A stretch of 64,000 nt of DNA from Pelagibius sp050043265 (GCA_050043265.1 JBHJIR010000032.1:1-64000), one strand, 5' to 3'; counted from the first letter of the stretch, positions 8,185-16,004 are shown. Numbers and translations: made by a program. Notes: a model not told the origin generated them from the letters alone.

Positions 8185-9699
8185 ATGATTGCTCAAAGAA
8201 TAAAAGGTGCTTTCTGGATATCGCTTCTCGCCGTGTTGCTCGCCACCCCGGCGGCGGCCGAGCCGGTCAAGCTGAGCCTGCTGCACATCAACGACATCGA
8301 CCGCATCGAAGAGTCCCAGGGGCGGGGCGGCCTGGCCCGTCTGATGACCCTGGTGAATCGCGAGCGTGCGGCGGCCGATCACGCAGTCTTCACCCACGGT
8401 GGCGACACCATCTCGCCGTCGCTGTTGTCGGGCTTCGACAAGGGCGCCCACATCATCGACCTCTTCAACGAGGCCGAACTGGATCTGATGGTCCTGGGCA
8501 ACCACGAGTTCGACTTCGGCGAGGCTGTGACCAAGGAACGCATTGCAGAGGCGCGGTTTCCGATTCTGAGCGCCAACGCCGTGGATGACGCCACCGGGAC
8601 GCTGATCGAAGGCACCCTGGCCACCTGGACCCGGGAAGTCGGGCCCTATACCGTCGGCTTCATCGGCCTGACCACCCCGGGGACGCCGGAAATCTCCAAT
8701 GCCGAGGGCGTCACCTTCAAACCCCTGATCGAAACCGCCCGCGCGCTGAGCGATACCCTGCGTGCCACCGGCGCCGATCTGGTCGTCGCGCTGGCCCATA
8801 CCGGCATCGCCGAGGATATGGCGATGATCGGTGGCGACAGTGGCAGCGATGTGCTGCTGTCCGGCCACGACCACCTGCAGATCACCTACTACGACGGCCA
8901 GCGCGCCTTCGTGGAGTCCGGCGCCCAGGGCGAGAATCTCATGGTCGTCGAGCTGACCATGGACACGGTCGATAACCGCGGCAGCCAGCAGTTCGTGTGG
9001 AGCCCGCAGTTCCGCATCCTCTCGACCCAGGACGTCGAGCCCGATGCCGCCATGGCCGCCAAGGTGCAGGCCTACCTCGACAAGCTGAGCAAGGAGTTGG
9101 ACATCGTGCTCGGCAAGTCGGTGACACCGCTGACCAGCGAGCGCGCCAAGGTGCGCGGCGAAGAAACCGCCCTGGGCAATCTCATCGCCGATGCCATGCG
9201 CCAGGGCGTCAAGGCCGACGTGGCGATCACCAACGGCGGCGGCATCCGCGGCGACAAGTCTTACGCGGCCGGCGTCATGCTGACCCGCCGCGACATCCAA
9301 TCCGAACTGCCCTTCGGCAACCGCACCGTGAAGCTGCAGGTGCGCGGCGCGCAGTTGCTCGACGCCCTGGAACACGGCGTCAGCAAGGTGGAGGAGGGGG
9401 CCGGCCGCTTCCCCAGCACCTCCGGCCTCGCCATGACCTGGAGCCGCACGGCGCCGCCGGGCCAGCGGGTGAAGTCGGTCAGCGTGAACGGTCAGCCGCT
9501 CGATACCGCGGCGACCTATACCGTGGCGACCAACGACTTCCTGGCCAAGGGCGGCGACGGCTACACGGTGTTCAACGATGCCAAGGTGCTGATCGACGCC
9601 GCCGCCGCCAAGTACATGGCGACGATGGTGATGGATTTCGTCGCCACCGCCGGCGAGGTCGCGCCCAAGGTGGAAGGCCGCGTGAAGGCGGTGGATTGA
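8185..9699 (+). CDS. Secreted 5'-nucleotidase / metallophosphatase (UshA-like)
   Basis: A 504-residue periplasmic enzyme with signal peptide (cleavage expected after TPAAA, about residue 25), N-terminal metallophosphatase domain and C-terminal 5'-nucleotidase domain. Metal-site motifs GGDT (about 72-75), GNHEFDFG (about 105-112), LAHTG and SGHDH are present. The first motif, normally NDxH as in UshA, reads NDID (36-39), so the usual histidine is replaced. The C-terminal domain shows NGGGIRGDK and ATNDFLAKGGDGY, the nucleotide-base binding and helix segments. Start at 8185 has GAGGGA seven bases upstream. It would strip phosphate from external nucleotides and so supply the ABC importer encoded upstream. 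Confidence 0.9.
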   Translation: MIAQRIKGAFWISLLAVLLATPAAAEPVKLSLLHINDIDRIEESQGRGGLARLMTLVNRERAAADHAVFTHGGDTISPSLLSGFDKGAHIIDLFNEAELDLMVLGNHEFDFGEAVTKERIAEARFPILSANAVDDATGTLIEGTLATWTREVGPYTVGFIGLTTPGTPEISNAEGVTFKPLIETARALSDTLRATGADLVVALAHTGIAEDMAMIGGDSGSDVLLSGHDHLQITYYDGQRAFVESGAQGENLMVVELTMDTVDNRGSQQFVWSPQFRILSTQDVEPDAAMAAKVQAYLDKLSKELDIVLGKSVTPLTSERAKVRGEETALGNLIADAMRQGVKADVAITNGGGIRGDKSYAAGVMLTRRDIQSELPFGNRTVKLQVRGAQLLDALEHGVSKVEEGAGRFPSTSGLAMTWSRTAPPGQRVKSVSVNGQPLDTAATYTVATNDFLAKGGDGYTVFNDAKVLIDAAAAKYMATMVMDFVATAGEVAPKVEGRVKAVD

Positions 9700-9705
9700 G
9701 GGTTT

Positions 9706-9850
9706 CCCCCTCACCCCGCTGCGCCTAAGTTCGGTCGTTGACCTCACTAAGGCTTCGCATCCCTCTCCCGCAAGGGGGGGAGGGCTTAAGCGATCGCCTC
9801 TCTTCCCCCGCGGGAGAGGGAGCGACCCGCCAAGCGGGAGGGTGAGGGGG
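9706..9850. repeat. Mosaic GC-rich palindromic intergenic repeat
   Basis: The outer arms CCCCCTCACCC (9706-9716) and GGGTGAGGGGG (9840-9850) are perfect complements. Between them are nested hairpins, for example CCCTCTCCCGC/...GGGGGGAGGG near 9760-9784, CTCTTCCCCCGCGGGAGAG near 9800-9822 and CCCGCCAAGCGGG near 9825-9837. This is the composition of REP-like elements scattered between genes in many alphaproteobacteria. It separates the nucleotidase from the HAD gene and may act as a transcription or mRNA-decay boundary. Confidence 0.7.
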
Positions 9851-9871
9851 TTTGGTGCTGTGGAACGGAAA

Positions 9872-10573
9872 ATGATCGATACGGTCGCCTTCGATGCCGA
9901 CGACACGCTGTGGCACAACGAGCACCTGTTTCAGGATACCCAGAAGGAACTGGAGGCGATCGTCCAGCGCTACCGGCCGGGCGAGGACATCCATGATGCG
10001 CTGTTCGCGGTGGAGATGCGCAACCTCGCCCTCTTCGGCTACGGCATCAAGGGCTTCACCCTGTCGATGGTGGAGGCGGCGATCCAGTTGACCGAGGGGC
10101 GCATCACGGCGGCGGAAATCCATGAGATCGTGGCCCTGGGCAAGACCATGATGCAGGCACCGGTCGATCTGCTGGACGGCGTCGAGGAGACCCTGGCCCA
10201 GGTGACGGAACGCTTCCGCGTCATTCTCATCACCAAGGGCGACATCGTCGACCAGACCAGTAAGATCGAGCGCTCGGGCCTGGCCGATCGTTTCGAGCAG
10301 GTCGAGATCGTGGCGCGCAAGGACGCGGCGGTTTACCGGACCATCTTCCGGCGCCATGGCATCGACCCTTCGCGCACGGTGATGGTCGGCAACTCCATGC
10401 CCTCCGACGTGCTGCCAATTCTGGAACTGGGGGGCTACGGGGTCCATGTGCCCTATGCACTGCTGTGGGCCCACGAGGCCCACGACGCGGATCCGGCCAG
10501 CACGCGTTTCCACCGGCTGGAGCGGTTGAGCGAACTGCCGGCCCTGCTGGCGCACCTCGCCCGGCCTTCATAA
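9872..10573 (+). CDS. HAD-superfamily hydrolase
   Basis: A 233-residue phosphatase-like protein. It has the HAD motif I DADDTL with the nucleophilic Asp at residue 7 or so, motif II around LITKGD, and motifs III/IV in KDAAVYRTIF and VMVGNSMPSDVLP. The family is broad; substrate cannot be assigned. Length and spacing suggest a soluble enzyme with a helical C1 cap. An in-frame GTG at 9842 lies in the upstream palindromic repeat and is unlikely; ATG 9872 has a weak GGAACGGA upstream. Neighbours act on nucleotides, so a nucleotide or sugar phosphate substrate is possible. Confidence 0.85.
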   Translation: MIDTVAFDADDTLWHNEHLFQDTQKELEAIVQRYRPGEDIHDALFAVEMRNLALFGYGIKGFTLSMVEAAIQLTEGRITAAEIHEIVALGKTMMQAPVDLLDGVEETLAQVTERFRVILITKGDIVDQTSKIERSGLADRFEQVEIVARKDAAVYRTIFRRHGIDPSRTVMVGNSMPSDVLPILELGGYGVHVPYALLWAHEAHDADPASTRFHRLERLSELPALLAHLARPS

Positions 10574-10663
10574 TCAATTCAGCTATATCAGCTACAAAAA
10601 CCTGTCCTGGCGCCGCCTGCCTTCTGCATCAGGCCTTCGGATCAACCGGTTAGGATGAGAACG

Positions 10664-11365
10664 ATGCTGGCAGTGATGGGCGCCATGGCCGAAGAGGTGG
10701 CGCTGCTGCGTGAGGAGATGACCGGCGTCAGCGAGGACCGTCACGCCGGGATCACCGTCGCCAAGGGCGATTTCAAGGGCACGCCGATCGCGCTGGCCCA
10801 GTGCGGCATCGGCAAGGTGAACGCCGCCATCTGCACCCAGATGCTGGCGACGCTCTATCAGCCACGAGGCCTGGTGTTCAGCGGCGTGGCCGGCGGCCTG
10901 CTGCCCAACATGCGGGTCGGCGACCTGGTGATCGCCAGCCACCTCATACAGTTCGATATCGACCTGACCGCCTTCGGCCGGCGCCATGGCGAGTTGCCCG
11001 ATAGCGACCGCATGATCCAGTCCTGTCCCAAGCTGGTGGGAAAGACCGCCGACGCCTTCGACGCGGCCTTTGACGGTGCCGACTGCCCGAGCCTGATGAT
11101 CGGCACGGTCGTTTCCGGCGACCGCTTCGTCGAGGATTCCAAGCCCCTGCGCTGGCTTCAGCGCGAGTTCGGTGCCCTGGCAACGGAGATGGAAGGCGCC
11201 GCCGTCGGCTATACCTGCCAGTTGAACGCGATCCCCTTCGTGGTGACCCGCGGCTTGTCGGATACCGCCAACGAGTCGGCGCCGTCCGACTTCAAGGACA
11301 ACCTCCACAAGGTCTGCCAGAACTCCTTCCGCCTGATGGAAGCCCTCATTCCCACCCTGGCTTAA
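10664..11365 (+). CDS. mtnN: 5'-methylthioadenosine/S-adenosylhomocysteine nucleosidase
   Basis: A 233-residue Pfs/MtnN-type hydrolase that cleaves MTA and SAH to adenine and the thio-sugar. Visible are the N-terminal MGAMAEEV with the catalytic Glu, the purine-binding MEGAAVGY segment and the catalytic Asp in RGLSDTANES. Start 10664 is chosen because AGGA at 10652-10655 is eight bases before it; an ATG at 10655 overlaps this site. It removes SAH made by methyltransferases and, in AHL-producing bacteria, also the MTA released by LuxI, which is encoded elsewhere in this window. Confidence 0.9.
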   Translation: MLAVMGAMAEEVALLREEMTGVSEDRHAGITVAKGDFKGTPIALAQCGIGKVNAAICTQMLATLYQPRGLVFSGVAGGLLPNMRVGDLVIASHLIQFDIDLTAFGRRHGELPDSDRMIQSCPKLVGKTADAFDAAFDGADCPSLMIGTVVSGDRFVEDSKPLRWLQREFGALATEMEGAAVGYTCQLNAIPFVVTRGLSDTANESAPSDFKDNLHKVCQNSFRLMEALIPTLA

Positions 11366-11380
11366 GGGCCGGACTTTCCG

Positions 11381-11509
11381 GGCCGCTGCCGCTGATCTGG
11401 CTGCAACGGCGCGGCGGGGAGTCGCGCCAGCGAGGCCACCTTCCGCAAGGTCGTGTTGGTGCTGCTGCTGGTGTCGGGTACGCTGCTGGTCGGGCAGACC
11501 CCGTTGTGA
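11381..11509 (+). pseudogene. Remnant of a TSUP (TauE/SafE) membrane transporter C-terminus
   Basis: No intact frame covers this gap. In one frame it reads GPLPLIWLQRR and, after a one-base shift in the G-rich run near 11411-11420, SEATFRKVVLVLLLVSGTLL and then a stop at 11507-11509. That second stretch strongly resembles the last membrane helix of TauE/SafE-type permeases, which typically end with an xxFRxxVLxLLLxSG pattern. The rest of the gene is gone. Identification rests on about 35 residues only. Confidence 0.4.
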
Positions 11510-11545
11510 CGCGGGGTGGTGTGGGTTAAGTGGAGGAACGAGACG

Positions 11546-11971
11546 ATGCGGTATGACGGTGGCTGCCACTGCGGCGCAATTACGCTCAGTTTTGAGACGG
11601 CGCTGGCGCCGGAAGAGACCGGGGTGCGCGCCTGCCAATGCCGTTTCTGCCGCAAGCACGGCTCGCGCGCCGTCTCCGACCCGGCAGGCAAGCTGACCAT
11701 AACCGTTCATGACGACGCGGCCGTGCAGCGCTACCGCTTCGGTCTCGGCACCGCCGACTACTATCTCTGCGGGCGCTGCGGAATCTACGTGGCAGCGGTG
11801 ATGCCGGACGGCTCGGACCTCTACGGTATCGCCATCGTCAATGCGCTGGAAGCCGCGGGGCGCTTCACGCAAAGCCCGAAGCCGGCGGACTACTCCGCGG
11901 AAGATGAAGCGAGCCGCCGCCGGCGCCGGCGCGAAGGCTGGACGCCGGCCACGGTGACGTCCTCCGCCTAG
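11546..11971 (+). CDS. GFA-fold zinc protein (glutathione-dependent formaldehyde-activating type)
   Basis: A 141-residue protein of the GFA/CENP-V family. Its zinc ligands are visible as GGCHCGA near the start, CQCRFCRKHG at about residues 30-40, and LCGRCGIY at about 73-80. The family includes Gfa, which speeds formation of S-hydroxymethylglutathione, but most members have no proven function. ATG 11546 has GGAGG at 11532-11536 nine bases upstream. It seems to be a single gene, convergent with the polyphosphate kinase gene one base after its stop. Confidence 0.85.
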   Translation: MRYDGGCHCGAITLSFETALAPEETGVRACQCRFCRKHGSRAVSDPAGKLTITVHDDAAVQRYRFGLGTADYYLCGRCGIYVAAVMPDGSDLYGIAIVNALEAAGRFTQSPKPADYSAEDEASRRRRRREGWTPATVTSSA

Positions 11972-11972
11972 C

Positions 11973-13100
11973 CTATTTGGTGCGGCGCATCTCCGGGTGC
12001 AGGCTGCGGTCCAGGATGTGGGAACTGCGTCCGATCACGTCGGCGCTGGAGCCGACAATCAGCGGATCGGGTCCATGCACCACACGGCGGTCCTTCTGCG
12101 GGTAGGGCAGGGTGGAGAGGAAGTGCTGCATGCAGTTCAGCCTTGCGCGCTTCTTGTCGTTCGACTTGACCACAGTCCAGGGCGCGTCGGCGGTGTCGGT
12201 GTAGAAGAACATCGCCTCCTTGGCTTCGGTGTAGTCGTCCCACTTGTCGAGGGAGGCCTTGTCGATCGGCGACAGTTTCCATTGCTTCAGGGGCTCGTGC
12301 TCGCGCGAGTTGAAGCGCCGGCGCTGTTCTTCCTGGGTCACCGAGAACCAGTATTTGTAGAGCCGGATGCCGCTGCGCACCATCATGCGCTCCAGGTCCG
12401 GACATTGGCGCATGAACTCCAGGTAGTCGCCGGCCGAGCAGAAGTCCATCACCCGCTCGACGCCGGCGCGATTGTACCAGGAGCGGTCGAAGAAGACCAT
12501 TTCGCCGGCAGCGGGCAGGTGCTCGATGTAGCGCTGGAAATACCACTGGCTCATCTCGCGCTCGGTCGGCTTCTCCAGGGCGATCACCCGGGCGCCGCGC
12601 GGATTGAGATGCTCCATGTAGCGTTTGATGGTGCCGCCCTTGCCGGCGGCGTCGCGCCCCTCGAAGATCAGCACGATTTTCTGGCCGGTCTGGCGCACCC
12701 ATTCCTGCACTTTCAGCAGTTCGACCTGCAGTTCGGCCTTGTGCTTCTCATAGGCCTTGCGGCGCAGCTTCGTGGTGTAGGGGTATTCGCCGGACTCGAA
12801 GGCCTGGCGGATGGCGTCCGGGTCGTGGCGCAGCTGCGCAAGGCGGTGGGCCGGGCTGGCCTCCCCCTCGCCGTTTGCCTTCGCCGCGCCATTGGCTTTT
12901 TTGGCGGTGGCTTTCCTGGCGGCCTTCGCCTTGCCGGCGGCGGGCGACGCCGGGGCTGCGGTCGCCGGTTCGGCGGCCGCGGGTTCCGTTGCCGGGCCGC
13001 CTGCCGGTACCTCGGGCGTAGCAGCCGCCTGCGGTTCGGGCGAGGCGGTGGGCGCGGTCTCGGCGGCGCACGGTGCAGTGGTTTTGCGGACTCCAGCCAT
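11973..13100 (-). CDS. ppk2: Polyphosphate kinase 2
   Basis: A 375-residue PPK2-family enzyme that uses polyphosphate to phosphorylate nucleoside diphosphates (or monophosphates). The catalytic domain follows an Ala/Pro/Lys-rich, probably disordered N-terminal tail of about 75-80 residues. It shows a Walker A-like GRDAAGKGG, the following KRYMEHLNPRGARV block, and the lid/Walker B region FFDRSWYNRAGVERVM. ATG 13100 is the first methionine after the non-conserved leader and has AGGGGA upstream. The extra N-terminal tail is longer than in most PPK2 proteins. A Pho-box-like site lies about 56-73 bases upstream. Confidence 0.92.
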   Translation of the reverse strand: MAGVRKTTAPCAAETAPTASPEPQAAATPEVPAGGPATEPAAAEPATAAPASPAAGKAKAARKATAKKANGAAKANGEGEASPAHRLAQLRHDPDAIRQAFESGEYPYTTKLRRKAYEKHKAELQVELLKVQEWVRQTGQKIVLIFEGRDAAGKGGTIKRYMEHLNPRGARVIALEKPTEREMSQWYFQRYIEHLPAAGEMVFFDRSWYNRAGVERVMDFCSAGDYLEFMRQCPDLERMMVRSGIRLYKYWFSVTQEEQRRRFNSREHEPLKQWKLSPIDKASLDKWDDYTEAKEAMFFYTDTADAPWTVVKSNDKKRARLNCMQHFLSTLPYPQKDRRVVHGPDPLIVGSSADVIGRSSHILDRSLHPEMRRTK

Positions 13101-13155
13101 GATCTGATCCCCTGTCCGCCCGGTATTTGTCCGGGTCAGTTGTGACAAGCCAATT

Positions 13156-13173
13156 ATGACAGTTTGATGAAAT
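13156..13173 (-). promoter_or_regulatory. Candidate Pho box upstream of ppk2
   Basis: Read on the minus strand the sequence is ATTTCAT-CAAA-CTGTCAT, that is, one perfect and one 5/7 copy of the PhoB half-site CTGTCAT spaced by the canonical four AT-rich bases. A further TTGTCAC occurs a little downstream (13142-13148). PhoB control of polyphosphate genes is established in other proteobacteria; here it is inferred from sequence alone. Confidence 0.5.
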
Positions 13174-13212
13174 GTTACTACCATCATATCGGCCAAGCGG
13201 GTTTGACAGAGA

Positions 13213-13344
13213 TCAATTTCCATCCTCGAAATCCGGGGCCGGCAGGCCGCGGAAGCGCTGGCGATAGCGCGCCGGGGTAATTCCCGCATGGCGTTTGAAC
13301 GGGCGGCGGAAGAGGGCCGGGTTGCCGTCGCCGACCGCGGCCAT
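13213..13344 (-). pseudogene. C-terminal remnant of an AraC-family regulator (GlxA/FtrA-like)
   Basis: A 43-codon stretch reads GNPALFRRPFKRHAGITPAR and continues YRQRFRGLPAP, which is the last helix of the AraC DNA-binding domain as found in GATase-like AraC regulators. The start codon region and the entire remainder of the gene are missing. It lies directly downstream of the creatinase gene on the same strand. Such regulators often control creatine, betaine or carnitine genes, so this looks like the decayed partner of creatinase. Confidence 0.6.
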
Positions 13345-13359
13345 CCCTCTGCGCCGGCG

Positions 13360-14562
13360 TCACGCCGGGACGACGTTGTGCTCCGGACCGAAGGGAAAGC
13401 CGGTGATGTTCTCGGCGCCGTTTTCGGTCAGCACTAGGATGTCGTGCTCGCGGTAGCCGCCGGCGCCGGGCTCGCCCGCCGGGATCATCACCATCGGCTC
13501 CATGGAGATCACCATGTTGGGCTCCAGCACCGTCTCGATATCCTCGCGCAGCTCCAGCGCCGCCTCGCGCCCGTAGTAGTGGCACAGCACGCCGAAGGAG
13601 TGACCGTAGCCGAAGGTGCGGTAATCGAGCAGGCCGTGGGACCGGTAGACCTCGTTCAGTTCGGCGGCGATGTCGCAGCAGCGTACGCCCGGGCGGATCA
13701 GCTCCAGGCCGCGGCGGTGGACCGCGCAGTTCGCCTCCCAGATCTGCAAATGACGGTCGCTGGCGTGATCGAGGAACAGGGTCCGTTCCAATGCGGTGTA
13801 GTAGCCGGCGATCATCGGAAAGCAATTGAGGCTCAGGATGTCGCCTTTTTCCATCCGTCGGCTGGTCACCGGGTTGTGGGCGCCGTCGGTGTTGATCCCC
13901 GATTGAAACCAGGTCCAGGTGTCCATCAGTTCGGCATCGGCATAGGTCTCGGCGATCGCGCGTACCATGGCGGCGGTCGAGGCCAGGGCGACCTCATGCT
14001 CCGGCACGCCCTCGGCGATGGCCGCGCGGCAGGCCGCACCGCCGATATCGGCAATGCGCGCGCCGTTGCGGATCAGCGTAATCTCTTCGGCCGACTTCAC
14101 CATGCGCTGGGCCATGGTCGCGGCGGCAATGTCGCAGAACACCGCATCCGGCAGCGCCGCCTGCAGCTTGCGCATGCGCTCGATGGAGAGATTGTCCTCC
14201 TCGATACCGATATGACCCTTGGCCGGCGCCAGCTCCTGGAGTGCGCGGATGTGGTTGCCGCGCTGCCAGTCGGTATAGACCAGGTTGTCACCGAAGCTGC
14301 GGCGCCAGGGCTGGCCACCGTCGATATTGGCGCTGACTGTCGTCGCCGCGTCGCGGGTGACCACCAGGGCGTAAGGACGCCCGAAGGAACAGTAGAGGAA
14401 GTCGCTGTAGTAGTTGATGTTGTGATACGAGGTGAAGATCGCCGCATCCATTCCCAGGCCGGCCATCACCTCACGCAGTTTATTCAGCCGCCGCGTCATC
14501 TCCTGCTTGGAGAAGGGCGACGGAACCTTTTGTCCGGTCCTGATCGTCTTGATCGTTTGCAC
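13360..14562 (-). CDS. Creatinase (creatine amidinohydrolase)
   Basis: A 400-residue M24 pita-bread-fold hydrolase that splits creatine to sarcosine and urea. It matches Pseudomonas creatinase over long blocks from memory of that protein: SYHNINYYSDFLYCSFGRPY, IDGGQPWRR, DTWTWFQSGINTDGAHNPVT with catalytic His at 229, LSLNCFPMIAGYYTALERT and FGYGHSFG. Metal ligands of the aminopeptidase relatives are not expected in creatinase. GTG 14562 is chosen because AGGGG precedes it at good spacing and the length then equals the family's 403 or so. No sarcosine oxidase, creatininase or urease gene is in the window, so the pathway is split or incomplete here. Confidence 0.93.
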   Translation of the reverse strand: MQTIKTIRTGQKVPSPFSKQEMTRRLNKLREVMAGLGMDAAIFTSYHNINYYSDFLYCSFGRPYALVVTRDAATTVSANIDGGQPWRRSFGDNLVYTDWQRGNHIRALQELAPAKGHIGIEEDNLSIERMRKLQAALPDAVFCDIAAATMAQRMVKSAEEITLIRNGARIADIGGAACRAAIAEGVPEHEVALASTAAMVRAIAETYADAELMDTWTWFQSGINTDGAHNPVTSRRMEKGDILSLNCFPMIAGYYTALERTLFLDHASDRHLQIWEANCAVHRRGLELIRPGVRCCDIAAELNEVYRSHGLLDYRTFGYGHSFGVLCHYYGREAALELREDIETVLEPNMVISMEPMVMIPAGEPGAGGYREHDILVLTENGAENITGFPFGPEHNVVPA

Positions 14563-14680
14563 GCTTATGCCCCTGCATTGTTGTTTTTTTTGTGCCTCCC
14601 GATCGGCGGTGCAGAGTGGCACGCGCCGGTCTGTGCATACAATAGGGTGATGTGCGTGCAGCACTCTTTTCCGCCGGCCA

Positions 14681-14719
14681 TTGACAGCGGTCGCCGCGTC
14701 CATTATTGAACGATCATTC
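14681..14719 (+). promoter_or_regulatory. Promoter and operator of the tetR gene
   Basis: TTGACA at 14681-14686 is a perfect -35 hexamer, followed 17 bases later by a weak -10 (TATTGA). The imperfect palindrome GAACGATCATTC at 14708-14719 overlaps the -10 region. A matching palindrome stands before the downstream peroxiredoxin-like gene, which suggests autoregulation by the TetR protein. Confidence 0.55.
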
Positions 14720-14746
14720 TGAAACGCGGTGCGGGAGAGGAAGTCC

Positions 14747-15328
14747 TTGGCGCGGCCACGGGAGTTCGAGCGCGAAGAGGTGGTGCAGAAGGCGTTGGCC
14801 GTGTTCTGGCGCCAGGGCTATCAGGCGACCTCGGTGCAGGACCTGGTGGCGGCAACCGGCCTCAACCGCGGTAGCCTTTACGACACCTTCGGCGACAAGC
14901 ACGGCCTGTTCCTGGCCGCCGTCGAGCACTACCGCACCACCGTCACGGCGCAGCGCCTTGACCGGCTGGAGCAGCCGGGCCCCGCACGCGAGAAAATCGC
15001 CACTTTCTTCAGGGACATGGTCGAGTTCTCGGTGGGCGAGGGGCGGCTGCTTGGCTGCCTGATGACCAATTCCGCCATCGAGCTGGCGCCGCACGACCGC
15101 GACACCCGCCTCGCCGTCGCCGCCAACATGGGCGCCATGGAGGCCGCCTTCCGCCGGCTGCTGACCCGTGCCAGGAAAGCGGGCGAAATCGCCGCCGATA
15201 AATCGCCGACCGACCTGGCCCGGTTTCTCACCGCCACCGCCAACGGCCTGCGCGTCATGGCCAAGGTGACGCCGGACCGGGCTACGCTGCGCAGCGTGGT
15301 GCGCGTGGCATTGCAGGCCCTCGATTGA
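14747..15328 (+). CDS. TetR/AcrR-family transcriptional repressor
   Basis: A 193-residue regulator. The N-terminal helix-turn-helix is clear: ARPREFEREEVVQKALAVFW, then TSVQDLVAATGLNRGSLYDT around residues 26-45, followed by the FGDKHGLFLAA hinge. The C-terminal ligand domain contains CLMTNSAIEL, as in many thiol or electrophile-sensing members. A TTG start at 14747 is preferred because GAGAGGA sits just upstream and it gives the usual M-A-R-P-R-E-F beginning; an alternative GTG is at 14729. Two similar palindromes, one before this gene and one before the next, make autoregulation and control of the peroxiredoxin-like gene likely. Confidence 0.88.
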   Translation: MARPREFEREEVVQKALAVFWRQGYQATSVQDLVAATGLNRGSLYDTFGDKHGLFLAAVEHYRTTVTAQRLDRLEQPGPAREKIATFFRDMVEFSVGEGRLLGCLMTNSAIELAPHDRDTRLAVAANMGAMEAAFRRLLTRARKAGEIAADKSPTDLARFLTATANGLRVMAKVTPDRATLRSVVRVALQALD

Positions 15329-15347
15329 TTTCGGGCGCTGAGTTTTT

Positions 15348-15372
15348 TTGACATATTTTTGAATGAACGTTC
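15348..15372 (+). promoter_or_regulatory. Promoter/operator of the peroxiredoxin-like gene
   Basis: TTGACA at 15348-15353 is a good -35, and the palindrome GAATGAACGTTC at 15361-15372 lies in the spacer. This palindrome has the same GAA-N6-TTC plan and the same inner bases as the site before tetR (GAACGATCATTC), so both are probably bound by the TetR protein. No strong -10 is evident; AATAAT at 15376-15381 is a candidate with a long spacer. Confidence 0.5.
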
Positions 15373-15403
15373 CAGAATAATGCATCAATAAGGAGGACCC
15401 CAG

Positions 15404-15928
15404 ATGCTCAAGACCCGCCAGCCTGCCCCGGAAATGTCGTTTCCCCTCGTCGACGGCGGCACCTGGACGCTTTCCGAGCGTCAGCCGGAGGCGCTGTCGA
15501 TGGTCGTCGCCTACCGCGGCGTCCACTGCCCGATGTGCCGCAACTACCTGAAGGACCTGAACGAGCGTATCGGTGAGTTTGCCGAGCGCGGCGTCGACGT
15601 GGTGGCCGTCAGCAGCGATGGCCAGGATCGCGCCACCGCGGCCAAGACCGACTGGGAACTGGGCGCCCTGCCCATTGCCTACGACCTTTCCATCGAAAAG
15701 GCGCGCGAATTGGGGCTGCCCATCTCGACCAGCCGCGGCACCACCTCGATCGGTATCGAGGAGCCGGCCCTGTTCAACGAGCCGGGGCTGTTTCTCATGA
15801 AGCCCGACGGCACGCTCTACGCGTCCTATGTGCAGACCATGCCTTTCGCCCGCCCGCCGCTGGACCAGCTGCTGAAGGCGATCGACTTCATTAAGGAAAA
15901 GGGCTACCCGGCGCGCGGCGAGGCCTAG
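15404..15928 (+). CDS. Peroxiredoxin-like (AhpC/TSA superfamily) protein
   Basis: A 174-residue thioredoxin-fold protein. It carries YRGVHCPMCRNYLKDL with Cys at 42 and 45; this CPxC arrangement is typical of the redoxin-type peroxiredoxin-like subgroup rather than of 2-Cys AhpC. A strong AAGGAGG precedes the ATG. It is the probable target of the adjacent TetR repressor. Function is likely thiol-dependent reduction of a peroxide or disulfide, but no member-specific substrate can be assigned. Confidence 0.82.
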   Translation: MLKTRQPAPEMSFPLVDGGTWTLSERQPEALSMVVAYRGVHCPMCRNYLKDLNERIGEFAERGVDVVAVSSDGQDRATAAKTDWELGALPIAYDLSIEKARELGLPISTSRGTTSIGIEEPALFNEPGLFLMKPDGTLYASYVQTMPFARPPLDQLLKAIDFIKEKGYPARGEA

Positions 15929-15938
15929 CAGACAAGTA

Positions 15939-15978
15939 TCCCTGTCGCCCGCGGGATAAGCTCGAGGGTGACAGGGGA
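15939..15978. terminator. Hairpin between convergent genes
   Basis: The arms TCCCTGTCGCCC (15939-15950) and GGGTGACAGGGGA (15966-15978) pair with one wobble and one bulge. They lie between the ends of the peroxiredoxin-like gene and the TRAP binding-protein gene, which converge. There is no T tract, so this is a bidirectional structural terminator at best, or a copy of a dispersed palindrome. Confidence 0.4.
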
Positions 15979-16004
15979 GAGAGGGCGCTTACTCGCCCGT
16001 CTCA

